A stretch of DNA of 64,000 nt from Candidatus Competibacter denitrificans Run_A_D11 (lineage in GTDB: Bacteria; Pseudomonadota; Gammaproteobacteria; Competibacterales; Competibacteraceae), in NCBI RefSeq assembly GCF_001051235.1, contig NZ_CBTJ020000020.1, positions 186,001 through 250,000 on the forward strand. Reading direction: 5' to 3'. Shown here in pieces: positions 26,719-36,033 of this stretch. Positions within the stretch are counted from its first letter, which is position 1, and each line of letters starts with the position of its first letter. The notes beneath the pieces were generated by a model. It had not been told where the DNA came from. It saw only the letters and a program-made list of their open reading frames with translations, and did no database searches. The translations under genes and the position numbers were made by a program.

Positions 26719-27549
26719 TTATAAGGTGCGAAAGCGCATGGAAAGATCGACGGCCCGCACGTCCTTGGTCAAGCTACCCACCGAGATAAAATCCACACCG
26801 GTTTCCGCAATCGGTCGCACGGTGGTTAAGTTGACATTGCCCGACGCCTCCAACTTGACGCGCCCAGCGGTTAACTGCACGGCGTCGGCCATCGTTTGCA
26901 GGTCGAAATTATCCAGCATCACGATATCCGGCCCGGCCGCTAGCGCTTCCTGCAACTCCGCCAAACTTTCGACTTCCACCTCCACCGTGATGCCCGGATG
27001 CAAACGGCGAGCCGCCGCGATGGCAGCGCTAATGGAACCGGCGGCCATGATGTGGTTTTCCTTAATCAACACGGCGTCAAATAAGCCGATACGATGATTC
27101 CGGCAGCCCCCACAGCGAACCGCGTATTTCTGGGCCAGACGCAGGCCGGGAAGTGTTTTGCGGGTATCCAGGATGGTGGCGCGGGTACCGGCCACCGCAT
27201 CGGCGAACTGGCGGGCCAGGGTGGCGGTGCCGGACAGCGCTTGCAAAAAATTGAGCGCGGTGCGTTCACCACTCAGTAAAGCGCGGGCTGGACCGCGTAG
27301 CCCGCACAGCAGTTGATCCGGGGTGATCCGGTCGCCGTCAGCGACCCGCCAATCGATGGTCGCGACGGCGGTCAACTGGCGGAATACCGCGTCGAACCAG
27401 GCAGTCCCGCACAGGACTGCGTGCTCGCGGCTGATGACGGTCGCTTCGGCCTGGGCCGCTTCCGGGATCAGCGCTGCGGTCAGATCGCCGGAGCCGATAT
27501 CCTCGGCCAGCGCCAGGGCCACATTGGGGTTAGGGTCAGGCACGGTCAT
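26719..27549 (-). CDS. nadC: nicotinate-nucleotide diphosphorylase (carboxylating)
   Basis: NadC (quinolinate phosphoribosyltransferase) makes nicotinate mononucleotide from quinolinate and PRPP in NAD synthesis. The 276 residues carry [56 protein letters not shown], the substrate loop [17 protein letters not shown], and the late [25 protein letters not shown]. All are typical. No nadA or nadB is adjacent. Confidence 0.97.
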   Translation of the reverse strand: MTVPDPNPNVALALAEDIGSGDLTAALIPEAAQAEATVISREHAVLCGTAWFDAVFRQLTAVATIDWRVADGDRITPDQLLCGLRGPARALLSGERTALNFLQALSGTATLARQFADAVAGTRATILDTRKTLPGLRLAQKYAVRCGGCRNHRIGLFDAVLIKENHIMAAGSISAAIAAARRLHPGITVEVEVESLAELQEALAAGPDIVMLDNFDLQTMADAVQLTAGRVKLEASGNVNLTTVRPIAETGVDFISVGSLTKDVRAVDLSMRFRTL

Positions 27550-27717
27550 CGCTCAATTCTCCGGAAAGCTGGCGGATAGCTCCCGTCCATGTGCGGGAGA
27601 TGAGGTTGGGTGATGCGGATTGGGCAGCGCCTTTTTCGCTGTCTCTTTTCGCCGTCTCTGACGAAAGGGCAATAATATTGTAAGGTAAGCGTGGCTACTA
27701 TACGGAGAAATCCCCTG

Positions 27718-28191
27718 ATGAAAACGACTCTATCCTGTTTGTTCCTGCTGATGCTCAGCGCGCCGGCGTTCGCCGCCGGTGAAGGCGGCGGTATTCGTAT
27801 CGAAAATGCGCGGCTGCCGGAGATGCCGCCGGCGGCGAAAACGGCCGCTATTTATCTGGATATCGTCAACAGCGGCGCTGCGGATCGGCTGCTCAGCGCC
27901 CAGGCGGAAGCAACGGCTAACCAAACCGAATTGCACGCGACCCAGTTTGAAGGCGATATAATGCGAATGCGGAAAATCGAAGCGGTTGACTTGGCCGCTG
28001 GCGCCACCACAGCGCTGAAGCCGGGCGGGTTGCACATCATGTTGATCGAATTGAAGCAGCCCTTGCGAGCCAGCCAAAGCGTGCCCTTGGCCTTGCGCTT
28101 TGAAAAAGCCGGGACGGTGCAAATCACTGTACCCGTTCTCAAACGCGAGGGAGCCGCCGCTGCTGCGTCGCACGCCGGTCACGGCCAGTGA
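27718..28191 (+). CDS. periplasmic copper chaperone PCu(A)C
   Basis: A 157-residue secreted protein. ATG 27718 has GGAGA upstream and starts a signal peptide (MKTTLSCLFLLMLSAPAFAA). The mature part has the PCuAC pattern: AAIYLDIVNSGAADRLL, a His in TELHAT, and MRMRKIEAVDLAAGATTALKPGGLHIMLI with the Met/His ligands of the HxnMx21HxM type. The His-containing tail SHAGHGQ may bind metal too. The family delivers Cu(I) to cytochrome c oxidase. No SCO or oxidase gene adjoins it. Confidence 0.88.
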   Translation: MKTTLSCLFLLMLSAPAFAAGEGGGIRIENARLPEMPPAAKTAAIYLDIVNSGAADRLLSAQAEATANQTELHATQFEGDIMRMRKIEAVDLAAGATTALKPGGLHIMLIELKQPLRASQSVPLALRFEKAGTVQITVPVLKREGAAAAASHAGHGQ

Positions 28192-28330
28192 AACCGGTCA
28201 CTCCGACTCTGAATCACCACGTTATCGAGTACCGGGCCGCCCGCTCTCCGGCAGCCGTGAATGCTTTATGATCGGCTATGGCCCTTGCAACCGTTTGCCG
28301 GCCTCAGAATCGGCGAGGATGTTTCTTCCC

Positions 28331-29056
28331 ATGACGCTCTCCCTGCGCACCGCTGTACTGGTGGCTTCGTTGCTCTTGGGCTGTTCTGTGGCACAAGCCG
28401 ATGCTGACCCGTTGCCGGTCAGCCCATTTCGGGCACGTTTTGAAGTGTACGGCTCAGGCATTCCGATTGGCGAAGCTGTCATGACCTTGGCCGCGACTGG
28501 TCCGGGTACCTATCAGATGCGTTCCGAAGTACGGCCCAACGCCTTGGCCACCTTGTTGGTCTCTGGTCAGATCGACGAACAGGTCAGAGGCGAGATTCGT
28601 GCTGAGGTGATTCGCCCGACCCACTACGAACGGCGGATGGAAACGTCCAAGAAAAAACAGACGGTACAATTGCAATTCGACTGGGCGGCCAACCGACTGG
28701 AAGCACGCGATAACGAGGCACACGCCTCCTTGCCGCTGACGCCGGGGGTTCTCGATCCGTTGAGTTTGAACTTGCGAGTCATGGCCGATTTACGCCGTGG
28801 CCACTTGGCCGATCAGTACAGCTTGGCCGACGAAACCGAAATCAAGAGCTATCAAATCAACAACGAGGGCGAGGAAACGCTGGATACGTCGCTCGGCAAA
28901 CTGCGGGCCGTGCGTATCAGTCAGTCCAAACCGGGCAAGACCCGGATCACCCGCTTTTGGTTCGCGCCAGACTTGCAGTATTTGCCGGTGCGTATCGCCC
29001 AACACAAGGACGGCAAGGAGTTGCTGCGAATGGAAATTCGTGCGCTCGACCGTTGA
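28331..29056 (+). CDS. DUF3108 family secreted protein
   Basis: A 241-residue protein with a signal peptide (MTLSLRTAVLVASLLLGCSVAQA). An in-frame ATG at 28319 is an alternative, but the GAGGA at about 28315-28319 suits 28331. The body matches DUF3108 by pattern: SPFRARFEVYGSGIPIGEAVMTL, YERRMETSKKKQTVQLQFDW, GVLDPLSLNLRVMADLRRG and LPVRIAQHKDGKELLRMEI, an all-beta periplasmic fold of unknown function. It stands 24 bases before the first GT39 gene, so it may be the periplasmic member of the envelope cluster. Confidence 0.8.
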   Translation: MTLSLRTAVLVASLLLGCSVAQADADPLPVSPFRARFEVYGSGIPIGEAVMTLAATGPGTYQMRSEVRPNALATLLVSGQIDEQVRGEIRAEVIRPTHYERRMETSKKKQTVQLQFDWAANRLEARDNEAHASLPLTPGVLDPLSLNLRVMADLRRGHLADQYSLADETEIKSYQINNEGEETLDTSLGKLRAVRISQSKPGKTRITRFWFAPDLQYLPVRIAQHKDGKELLRMEIRALDR

Positions 29057-29080
29057 CGCGAACGCTATCGAGCCGTTCCC

Positions 29081-30709
29081 TTGATACCGCCAGCGCACGG
29101 TTCACTCATCGCCCGCAAACCGGGTGACTATCCGCTCTATGCTTTGCTAGCGTTGGCCCTGTTTCTCAGCTTCTTTTACCAGCTTGAGGCAGTGGCTCTG
29201 TTCGATTTGGACGAAGGTGCGTTCGGCCAAGCGACCCGTGAGATGTTTTTGCGCGACGATTTCATGTCCACCTATCTCAACGGTCAGCCGCGTTACGACA
29301 AGCCGATTCTGAGTTATTGGCTACAGGCCGTCAGTCTGGTTGCGCTCGGCGTCAACGAATTTGCCTTCCGCCTACCCTCAGCGCTGGCAGCCACAGCGTG
29401 GACATTGCTGGTCTTTCTGTTCGGGCAGCGGGTGGCTGGTACACGGCAGGGTCTATTGGCGGCCTCTCTGCTGGCCACTTCACTGGCGGTGACGGTGATC
29501 GGCAAAGCAGCCACCGCCGATGCGTTGCTTAACCTGCTGTTGGCCGCCAGCTTGATGAGTTTGTATTTATATTTGCGGGAAGGGCACCGGGGTTGGCTCT
29601 ACGCCAGCGCCGCAACGATGGGCCTGGGCTTTCTGACGAAAGGCCCGGTGGCGGTGGTTATCCCGGCCGGGGTCAGCCTTCTTTATTGCTTCTCACGCGG
29701 TGAGTGGCGGGCCTGGTTGCGGCTGATCGCCGATTGGCGGGCGTGGGCGTTCTTCCTGGCCATTGCCTCGCCTTGGTATCTTGCGCAATACCTGCGTGAG
29801 GGTGCCGGGTTTTTCTGGGGCTTTTTCGGGGATCACAACGTGGGCCGCTTTCAGCAGCCACTGGAAGGCCATAGCGGCGGTTGGTGGTATTACCTGCCGG
29901 TCGTGCTGGTCGGCCTGTTGCCGCATACCACCCTTTTGCTACGGACGCTGGCACGTTCCCGAAACCTCTTCGCTGACGGCCTGGGCCGTTACCTGCTCAT
30001 CTGGTTCGGCCTGGTGTTCGTGCTGTTTTCGCTGGCGGCCACCAAGCTGCCGCATTATCTGACCTACGGTTATACGGGCCTCTTCCTGCTGATGGCGCGA
30101 GAGCTGGACGAGCGGCCCGGCCCGGCTGGCTGGTTGCTGTTGCCGCAACTGCTGTTTCTGGGGTTGTTATTGGCTTTACCTGGACTGGCACAGCTCGCTC
30201 TGCCACGGATACGGGATGATCTGGCTCATGCGCAGTTGGCAGGGCTGGTGTTCCCGCTCAGCTACTATGGGTGGCTGCTGGCGAGTGCCGCACTGACCGT
30301 TTATTTCATGCGCGAACAGCGACTGGCGCCGGCCTATAAATTGATCATGAGCGGATTGCTGTTGGTTTTCCTGGTGTCTGGGCAGATTCTGCCGTTAGTG
30401 GCGCAGGTTCGCCAACAGCCCATCAAGGAAGCCGGTTTGCTCGCCCGCCAGTACCCGCAAGTGCCCTTGGTCATGTGGGGTGTCAATCTGCCCAGCTTTA
30501 GTGTTTACAGCGCGCGGATCGTTGACCGGCGGGCGCCTCGACCCGGTGAGGTGGTGCTGACTAAAACCGCACGCTTGTCGGAGCTAGGCCCGCACGAAAT
30601 GCTTTATCAGCGGCACGGCATCGCCTTGGTGCGCATGAGCAGTGAGAGCGCGGGTCGTTGCGTTGCGGGTGTCTCCGCTTGTCCCAGCAATCCGGGCATT
30701 CTGCCGTGA
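29081..30709 (+). CDS. GT39-family (ArnT-like) polyprenyl-phosphate-sugar transferase
   Basis: A 542-residue integral membrane glycosyltransferase starting at TTG 29081 (no ATG or GTG fits). The first periplasmic loop has the GT39 acidic site (FDLDEGAFGQATREMFLRDDF) and YDKPILSYWLQAVSL; about twelve helices follow, with AATADALLNLLLAASL and FLTKGPVAVVIPAG. Such enzymes (ArnT, PMT relatives) take a sugar from a polyprenyl phosphate on the outer side of the inner membrane and place it on lipid A, protein or other glycans. The next gene starts on its last base, so they are coupled. Confidence 0.88.
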   Translation: MIPPAHGSLIARKPGDYPLYALLALALFLSFFYQLEAVALFDLDEGAFGQATREMFLRDDFMSTYLNGQPRYDKPILSYWLQAVSLVALGVNEFAFRLPSALAATAWTLLVFLFGQRVAGTRQGLLAASLLATSLAVTVIGKAATADALLNLLLAASLMSLYLYLREGHRGWLYASAATMGLGFLTKGPVAVVIPAGVSLLYCFSRGEWRAWLRLIADWRAWAFFLAIASPWYLAQYLREGAGFFWGFFGDHNVGRFQQPLEGHSGGWWYYLPVVLVGLLPHTTLLLRTLARSRNLFADGLGRYLLIWFGLVFVLFSLAATKLPHYLTYGYTGLFLLMARELDERPGPAGWLLLPQLLFLGLLLALPGLAQLALPRIRDDLAHAQLAGLVFPLSYYGWLLASAALTVYFMREQRLAPAYKLIMSGLLLVFLVSGQILPLVAQVRQQPIKEAGLLARQYPQVPLVMWGVNLPSFSVYSARIVDRRAPRPGEVVLTKTARLSELGPHEMLYQRHGIALVRMSSESAGRCVAGVSACPSNPGILP

Positions 30710-31527
30710 TGGCTGCTAACCGCAGTTCGCAGCGCCGCTGGAATTCCTGGCAGTGGGATTTGCCGCTGGCGGCGCTGGCTGGCATGGTGGCGATCCTGCT
30801 GTTGGCGGCCGACCGGCCCTTGTTTCTGGGATTTAACCGCTTATCGGCCTATACCGGTGATGGGTTTTGGGCGCATGTGACCATTTTGGGGGATACGCTG
30901 ATTGCGCTCGCGCTGCTGTTGCCGTTGGCTCGCCGCTGGCCGGAACTGGCATGGAGCGGTTTGCTGGCGGGATTGCTCGCCACGCTATTCGTGCAAGGTT
31001 TCAAGCAGGCGCTGCATATACCCCGGCCCGCCTCGCTCTTACCGCTGGATCAGTTTCACGTCATCGGCCAGGCTTTTTTGTCCCGCTCGTTTCCCTCAGG
31101 CCATACAGCCACCGTATTTACCTTTGTCGGCGTCCTGATGCTATGGCTGTCGGCCCGGTGGCGACGCTGGCTGGCAGGACCATTATTGCTCTGCGCGGGG
31201 CTGGTTGGATTATCGCGGGTGGTCGTCGGCGCACATTGGCCGCTAGATGTGTTAGGCGGGATCGTGGCAGGCTGGCTGGGGGCGGTACTCGGCACCCTTT
31301 GGGCACGCCGCTGGTCGTGGGGCATCACGCCGATGGGCCGCCGCTGTTTAACGCTTCTATTGGTGGGATGCGCCCTGACCGGGTTGTTGTATTACCAGAC
31401 CGGCTATCCGCAAACCGACGGCTGGCGGCGGATTTTGATGGCGCTAGCGTTACTGGGAACGTTGTATCAGATCCGATTGGAGCGGCAGGCGGCGGCGCGC
31501 GTCAAGCCCGCAGCGGAGCCGCACTAA
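30709..31527 (+). CDS. PAP2-family membrane phosphatase
   Basis: A 272-residue protein whose ATG overlaps the previous stop codon. It has about six helices and the three PAP2 motifs: KQALHIPRP, FPSGHTA and SRVVVGAHWPLDV, with all catalytic residues (Lys, Arg, Ser-Gly-His, Arg, His, Asp) present. Likely substrates are undecaprenyl pyrophosphate or another lipid phosphate on the periplasmic face. In this operon it would recycle the polyprenyl carrier or remove a phosphate from lipid A. A C-terminal extension of about 60 residues adds further hydrophobic segments. Confidence 0.9.
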   Translation: MAANRSSQRRWNSWQWDLPLAALAGMVAILLLAADRPLFLGFNRLSAYTGDGFWAHVTILGDTLIALALLLPLARRWPELAWSGLLAGLLATLFVQGFKQALHIPRPASLLPLDQFHVIGQAFLSRSFPSGHTATVFTFVGVLMLWLSARWRRWLAGPLLLCAGLVGLSRVVVGAHWPLDVLGGIVAGWLGAVLGTLWARRWSWGITPMGRRCLTLLLVGCALTGLLYYQTGYPQTDGWRRILMALALLGTLYQIRLERQAAARVKPAAEPH

Positions 31528-32463
31528 GTGGCATTGCAAGCGCGCTGGTTCGTCGGTTTCGGCCTGCTCGCGCTAGTTTTGGTCGGCATCCAGTGGGCGG
31601 TCGGGTGGAGCACGTTGTTGGCGCCCTGGCGGGCCATTCCGCCGACCGCCTTGGCGTTTGCGGCGCTGCTGACACTGGGCAGCTATGCGGCGCGGGCGTT
31701 GCGGCTGTACGATTACTTCTTGCCTGGTACGCGCGGCGGCTTTGCCGCCTGTCTCAAGCTGACTCTGTTGCATAATCTGCTCAATAATTTCTTACCGATG
31801 CGCACCGGCGAGGTATCGTTTCCTGTGCTGATGGCCCGCTATTTTGCGACCCCGCTGGCGACTTCGCTGGCGGCGTTGTTGTGGTTTCGGTTGATGGACT
31901 TGCACGCGCTGGCGGCGGTCGCGTTGCTCGCTATCGGTGGCCGGTGGTTGGATGTGGGATGGGCGGGCTTGCTGACGGCCTTTTGGCTGAGTTTGCCCTG
32001 GTGGTTATTCCAATTGCGGCCGACACGGGCATTAGCCAAGTTTGGCGAGCGGTTGCCCACCCGCTGGCAGGAGCGGCTGGCTGGTGCGCGTCATGGCTTG
32101 CCACAGACGCCGACCGCGTTTTGGCGCGCGTGGTTTTGGACGCAGCTTAACTGGCTGGTGAAATTGGCAGTGTTCGCCTGGATTTTACGCCTGTTCGCCG
32201 CGATGCCAGGCGCGGCGGCAGTGATGGGCGCCATCGGCGGGGATTTGACCAGCATCTTGCCGGTCCACGGGATCGCAGGCGCCGGCACCTATGAGGCCGG
32301 TGTTGTTGCGGCATTGGCTCCATTTGGCGTTGCACCGACCGCAGCGCTAACGGCCGCCGTCAATCTGCACCTGTTTATGCTTGGCTTATCGCTGGTGGGT
32401 GGTGCACTGGCACTCTGGCTCCGGCGCGATCTGCACGCGACGGCGATGCTCCGCCATGGATGA
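31528..32463 (+). CDS. UPF0104/LPG-synthase-TM-like membrane protein (flippase-like)
   Basis: A 311-residue protein starting at GTG directly after the PAP2 stop. It has about eight helices and the lysylphosphatidylglycerol-synthase TM pattern: ARALRLYDYFLPG, LTLLHNLLNNFLPMRTGEVSFPVLMAR, and the late DLTSILPVHGIAGAGTYEAGVVAAL. This is the fold of the MprF flippase half. Without a synthase domain it most likely moves a lipid-linked substrate across the inner membrane, which suits its place among polyprenyl-sugar enzymes. It overlaps the following gene by 8 bases. Confidence 0.82.
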   Translation: MALQARWFVGFGLLALVLVGIQWAVGWSTLLAPWRAIPPTALAFAALLTLGSYAARALRLYDYFLPGTRGGFAACLKLTLLHNLLNNFLPMRTGEVSFPVLMARYFATPLATSLAALLWFRLMDLHALAAVALLAIGGRWLDVGWAGLLTAFWLSLPWWLFQLRPTRALAKFGERLPTRWQERLAGARHGLPQTPTAFWRAWFWTQLNWLVKLAVFAWILRLFAAMPGAAAVMGAIGGDLTSILPVHGIAGAGTYEAGVVAALAPFGVAPTAALTAAVNLHLFMLGLSLVGGALALWLRRDLHATAMLRHG

Positions 32464-34087
32464 GCACCTGCTGCTGTGGATCAATCAGGGTTGGTCTCAC
32501 CCCTTCCTCGATGGCTTCTTTTGGTGGGTGTCGCAGCGAGGTTGGTTCGCTTTGCCGCTCGCGGGTTTCTTGCTTTACGATAGTATTCGCCGCTACGGCC
32601 CAGCGAGCGGCAAACTGTTTTTGCTGTTGGTCGTGACGGTGGCATGTGGCGATCTACTCGGCGGCGTTCTTAAAGATCTGTTTGATGAGCCACGGCCGTG
32701 CCAGGCGATATTCGAGCAATTGCGCGGTTTTGGCGGCCCTTTGGTCGGGCCATGCGGCTCCGATCCCAATGGAATGCCGTCCAACCATGCCATCAATTTC
32801 TTTGCCGCCGCTACCTTCGTGGCGTTTGCCACCCCGTGGCGCGGCTGGCGCAGTGGGCTGTTTTTCATCGCGGTCCTGGTGGCGCTGTCGCGGATTTACC
32901 TGGGCAAACACTACCCCAGCCAGGTACTGGCAGGTGCGGCCATCGGTGGGTTGATCGGCGGATTGGGCGCTTGGCTGGCCATCCGCTATCAGGCTTTATT
33001 TACTGTGACCCGCGCTGTCGCTGGCGATACCTCTGAAGTACCTGCAACCGAGAGTTTCATGAGTCGAATCGATCATCACGCGGCCTTGCCGCCGCACCGC
33101 CTGTCGCTGGTGGTGCCGCTTTATAATGAGTTAGATAATGTCGCTCCCCTGCTGGCTGGCATTCATCAAGCACTGGCCGTCTATCCCTACCCGTGGGAGT
33201 TGATCGCAGTGGATGATGGCAGCACCGACGGTACTGCCGAACGGCTGTCTGAAGAAGCCAAGCGCTACGGGCCGCATATGCGTGCCTTGATCCTGCAACG
33301 TAATTTCGGTCAGACCGCTGCGATGCAGGCGGGTATTGATGCCGCGCGCGGCGACGTGATCGCCACCCTGGACGGGGATTTACAAAACGACCCCTCCGAT
33401 ATTCCCCGCTTGGTTGGGCGCTTGCTGACCGAGGAACTCGATCTGGTGGTCGGCTGGCGGCAACAGCGCCAGGATAATGTTTGGCTGCGCACCATCCCTT
33501 CGCGGATTGCCAATCGGCTAATCGGCAATATCACCGGTGTGCGCCTACATGATTACGGTTGCAGCCTCAAGGTCTACCGGTCAGCGGTCATCAAACAGGT
33601 GCGGCTGTATGGGGAGATGCACCGTTTTATCCCGGCCTGGATGTCGGTGCGAACCGCACCCAGCCGCATCCGCGAGGAGGTGGTCAATCATCGCGCGCGT
33701 GTCCATGGGGAATCGAAATACGGCATCGGCCGCGCCTTCCGCGTCGTCGTGGATTTACTGTCGGTGTATTTCTTTCTGCGCTTTTTGACCCGGCCGGGCC
33801 ATTTCTTTGGCCGCATCGGCTTGGCCAGCGGCGGCGTGGGTTTATTAATCCTTTTTGACCTGCTGGTACAAAAACTGTTTTTCGCAGCCAACATCGGTAC
33901 TCGACCCTTGCTGTTGGTCGGTGTCCTTCTGGTCCTGATGGCCGTGCAATTTCTAACGACCGGGGTGTTGAGTGAATTGATCACCCGGACCTATTTGTCT
34001 TCCAGCGCTAATTCATCCTATGCCGTGCGTCCGGATAGCGGGCTGGCATTGACGCCCGATGCGGGCTGGCAGATGCCAGATGGCTGA
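32456..34087 (+). CDS. fusion of a PAP2 phosphatase and a polyprenyl-phosphate GT2 glycosyltransferase
   Basis: A 543-residue protein. Residues 1-195 are a PAP2 membrane domain: K73-x6-R80-P81, PSNH (108-111) and S145-R146...H152. The last catalytic Asp is Gln156 (HYPSQV instead of HYPxD). After a short linker a GT2 domain begins near residue 215 (LSLVVPLYNE, AVDDGSTDG, DGDLQNDP, DYGCSLKVYR, HGESKYG), ending with two helices as in ArnC/GtrB/DPM-type enzymes that load a sugar on undecaprenyl phosphate. The fusion would join carrier supply and sugar loading. It overlaps both neighbours by 8 bases. Confidence 0.88.
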   Translation: MDEHLLLWINQGWSHPFLDGFFWWVSQRGWFALPLAGFLLYDSIRRYGPASGKLFLLLVVTVACGDLLGGVLKDLFDEPRPCQAIFEQLRGFGGPLVGPCGSDPNGMPSNHAINFFAAATFVAFATPWRGWRSGLFFIAVLVALSRIYLGKHYPSQVLAGAAIGGLIGGLGAWLAIRYQALFTVTRAVAGDTSEVPATESFMSRIDHHAALPPHRLSLVVPLYNELDNVAPLLAGIHQALAVYPYPWELIAVDDGSTDGTAERLSEEAKRYGPHMRALILQRNFGQTAAMQAGIDAARGDVIATLDGDLQNDPSDIPRLVGRLLTEELDLVVGWRQQRQDNVWLRTIPSRIANRLIGNITGVRLHDYGCSLKVYRSAVIKQVRLYGEMHRFIPAWMSVRTAPSRIREEVVNHRARVHGESKYGIGRAFRVVVDLLSVYFFLRFLTRPGHFFGRIGLASGGVGLLILFDLLVQKLFFAANIGTRPLLLVGVLLVLMAVQFLTTGVLSELITRTYLSSSANSSYAVRPDSGLALTPDAGWQMPDG

Positions 34088-35582
34088 ACTGCCCCCCACC
34101 GCTGGTGGCGATCTTGCGTTGCCCCGTCACGAGTTGATCTTGTTCGCAGCGCTGGCTATTGCGTTGCCGGTTCTGCGGTTCTTCCTTGCCGAGGTGGTTG
34201 GTTTCGATCTGCATTTTGACGAAGCCCAATACTGGGAATGGTCGCAACAACTTGGCTGGAGTTATTACTCGAAAGGCCCGCTGGTCGCCTGGCTGATTGC
34301 CCTCAGCACCGCCCTATTCGGTCACGGCGAGTGGCAAATCCGACTGTTTGCCTGGTTGGCCTACGATATTTTTCTGATCTTGCTGTTTTGCTTTGCTCGC
34401 CAGTTATGGGAAAACCGCCGGGCGGGCTGGTGGGCCGTGGCGCTGGGATTGACCACGCCACTGTATTTTCCGCTCGGTCAGGTGATGACCACCGACATCT
34501 TTCTGTTCGTGTGTTGGACTTGGGGCTTGTGGGCCGTGTGGCGAGCGTTGTACCGAGGCCAGACCAGCGCCTGGTACGAGTTCGGTGCGGCGGTCGGCAT
34601 CGGCGGTCTGGCCAAGCTAAGTATCGGCTTGCTGCCTTTTTTTGTAGGGCTGGGCCTGTTGTTGGTGCCGGCCTGGCGCCGTGAACTGCGGCGTTGGCCG
34701 CCGTGGGGTGGATTGCTGTTAACGGTCTTGTTGCTGACTCCGATCCTTCTTTGGAACGCAGGCCATGATTGGGCGATGCTTCGTCACGAGCGCGGCCATG
34801 TGCTCGAAGCCGCGCCTTCCGGTGGTTGGATCGAAAATCTGCGCGATTTACTGGAGTTCCTGGTCGGGCAATGGTTGGTGCTATCGCCTTTAGTCGCCAT
34901 TGCGCTGTTTCGCGTGTTGGCGCGACTGCCGTGCGCACCGGAGCAGCGGCTGTTATGGGGCCTGTCATTCGCCGTTCTGGCATTTTTTTTCCTCAAGGCG
35001 ACGGTCAACAAAGTGCAACTAAATTGGCCGGCACCGGCTTACATCGGTTTGCTAGTGTTATTCGCCGGCCACATTGATCGTCTGACCGCCGGTTGGCGAC
35101 GGTTGGTGGTCGCGGGCATGGCCAGCTCTGTCGTGCTACTAGCCATCACCTTTTTCCCGGCACTGATTGGTTTATCACTGGCCAAGGCGCCGTTTAAGGA
35201 TTTGCGTCTGTGGGAAAAACCAGTCCAGATCGTTGCCCGGCAAGTGGGCGATGTGCATTTTTTGATGGTGCCCAATTATCATTTGGCGGGAGAAATCGCG
35301 TTTTATTGGCCGCAGCGTTTACCAATCTATTTAGTCGCTGAAAGCCGACGGTTTAGCCAGCACGATTTTTGGCCCGGTATTGGCCGTGAAGTGGGTCGCG
35401 ATGGGGTGTATGTGGCGACCCGTAATGAGATTTCACCCCGCTTGCAGAGTGCATTCACCGCGTGTCATCCCCTGCCTCCAGTACCGGCCCGCGCGGCCGA
35501 TGGTAGCCTGTTGCGAACCCTTTACGCCTGGCACTGTACCGGCTATCGGCCGGTCGCCTGGCCGGCCCCCAATAGCTATTGA
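34080..35582 (+). CDS. second GT39-family (ArnT-like) glycosyltransferase
   Basis: A 500-residue integral membrane protein; ATG 34080 lies inside the end of the fusion gene. It has the first-loop acidic motif FDLHFDEAQYWEWSQQLGWSYYSKGPL and about eleven helices (PLYFPLGQVMTTDIFLFVCW, GLAKLSIGLLPFFVGLGLLL), then a periplasmic C-terminal part (FKDLRLWEKPVQIVARQVGD...). It should use the polyprenyl-phosphate sugar made by the GT2 partner. With the GT39 at 29081 the cluster holds two different transferases, so two acceptors or two sugars are possible. Confidence 0.86.
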   Translation: MAELPPTAGGDLALPRHELILFAALAIALPVLRFFLAEVVGFDLHFDEAQYWEWSQQLGWSYYSKGPLVAWLIALSTALFGHGEWQIRLFAWLAYDIFLILLFCFARQLWENRRAGWWAVALGLTTPLYFPLGQVMTTDIFLFVCWTWGLWAVWRALYRGQTSAWYEFGAAVGIGGLAKLSIGLLPFFVGLGLLLVPAWRRELRRWPPWGGLLLTVLLLTPILLWNAGHDWAMLRHERGHVLEAAPSGGWIENLRDLLEFLVGQWLVLSPLVAIALFRVLARLPCAPEQRLLWGLSFAVLAFFFLKATVNKVQLNWPAPAYIGLLVLFAGHIDRLTAGWRRLVVAGMASSVVLLAITFFPALIGLSLAKAPFKDLRLWEKPVQIVARQVGDVHFLMVPNYHLAGEIAFYWPQRLPIYLVAESRRFSQHDFWPGIGREVGRDGVYVATRNEISPRLQSAFTACHPLPPVPARAADGSLLRTLYAWHCTGYRPVAWPAPNSY

Positions 35583-35610
35583 ATCCATCCTGTCCACAGA
35601 GTTGAGCGCC

Positions 35611-36033
35611 ATGACCGAAGCCACCGATTGCGTCTTCTGCAAGATCGTCCAGGGTAAAATTCCGTCCGTTAAGGTTGCCGAGGATGCGCAGACCTTGATC
35701 TTCATGGATATCCAGCCGGCCAGTCCTGGCCATACGCTGGTGATTCCCAAGACCCACGCCGCCAACCTGATGGAGATTACTGAGGCTGATCTTTTCGCGG
35801 TGACGAAGACAGTCCAGCGCCTCGCCCGTGCGATCCGGTCAGCACTGGCACCGGACGGTATCCGCATCGTCCAAACCAATGGCGCCGCCGCTGGCCAGAC
35901 GGTGCTGCACTATCATGTTCATCTCATCCCGATGCAGGAAGGCCAGCGCATCGGCACCCATGGGCGAGCACCCGCTAAGTCTGAGGAACTGAAGGCACTG
36001 GCTGAGCGGATACGTGATGCCTTGGGCGCTTAA
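35611..36033 (+). CDS. HIT-family nucleotide-binding protein
   Basis: A 140-residue cytosolic protein. ATG 35611 starts the normal N-terminus (TDCVFCKIVQGKIPSVKV). The histidine triad is LHYHVHLIPMQEG, preceded by LVIPKTHAANLMEI, giving the HINT/HIT hydrolase fold that cleaves AMP from amines or dinucleotides. The frame is open upstream, but only this start gives the family length. It follows the GT39 gene by 28 bases and may be read with it, but its function is general. Confidence 0.92.
   Translation: MTEATDCVFCKIVQGKIPSVKVAEDAQTLIFMDIQPASPGHTLVIPKTHAANLMEITEADLFAVTKTVQRLARAIRSALAPDGIRIVQTNGAAAGQTVLHYHVHLIPMQEGQRIGTHGRAPAKSEELKALAERIRDALGA

Noticed and set aside
31528..32463. A second mprF.
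   Set aside because: Only the membrane flippase-like half is present; there is no aminoacyl-transferase domain.
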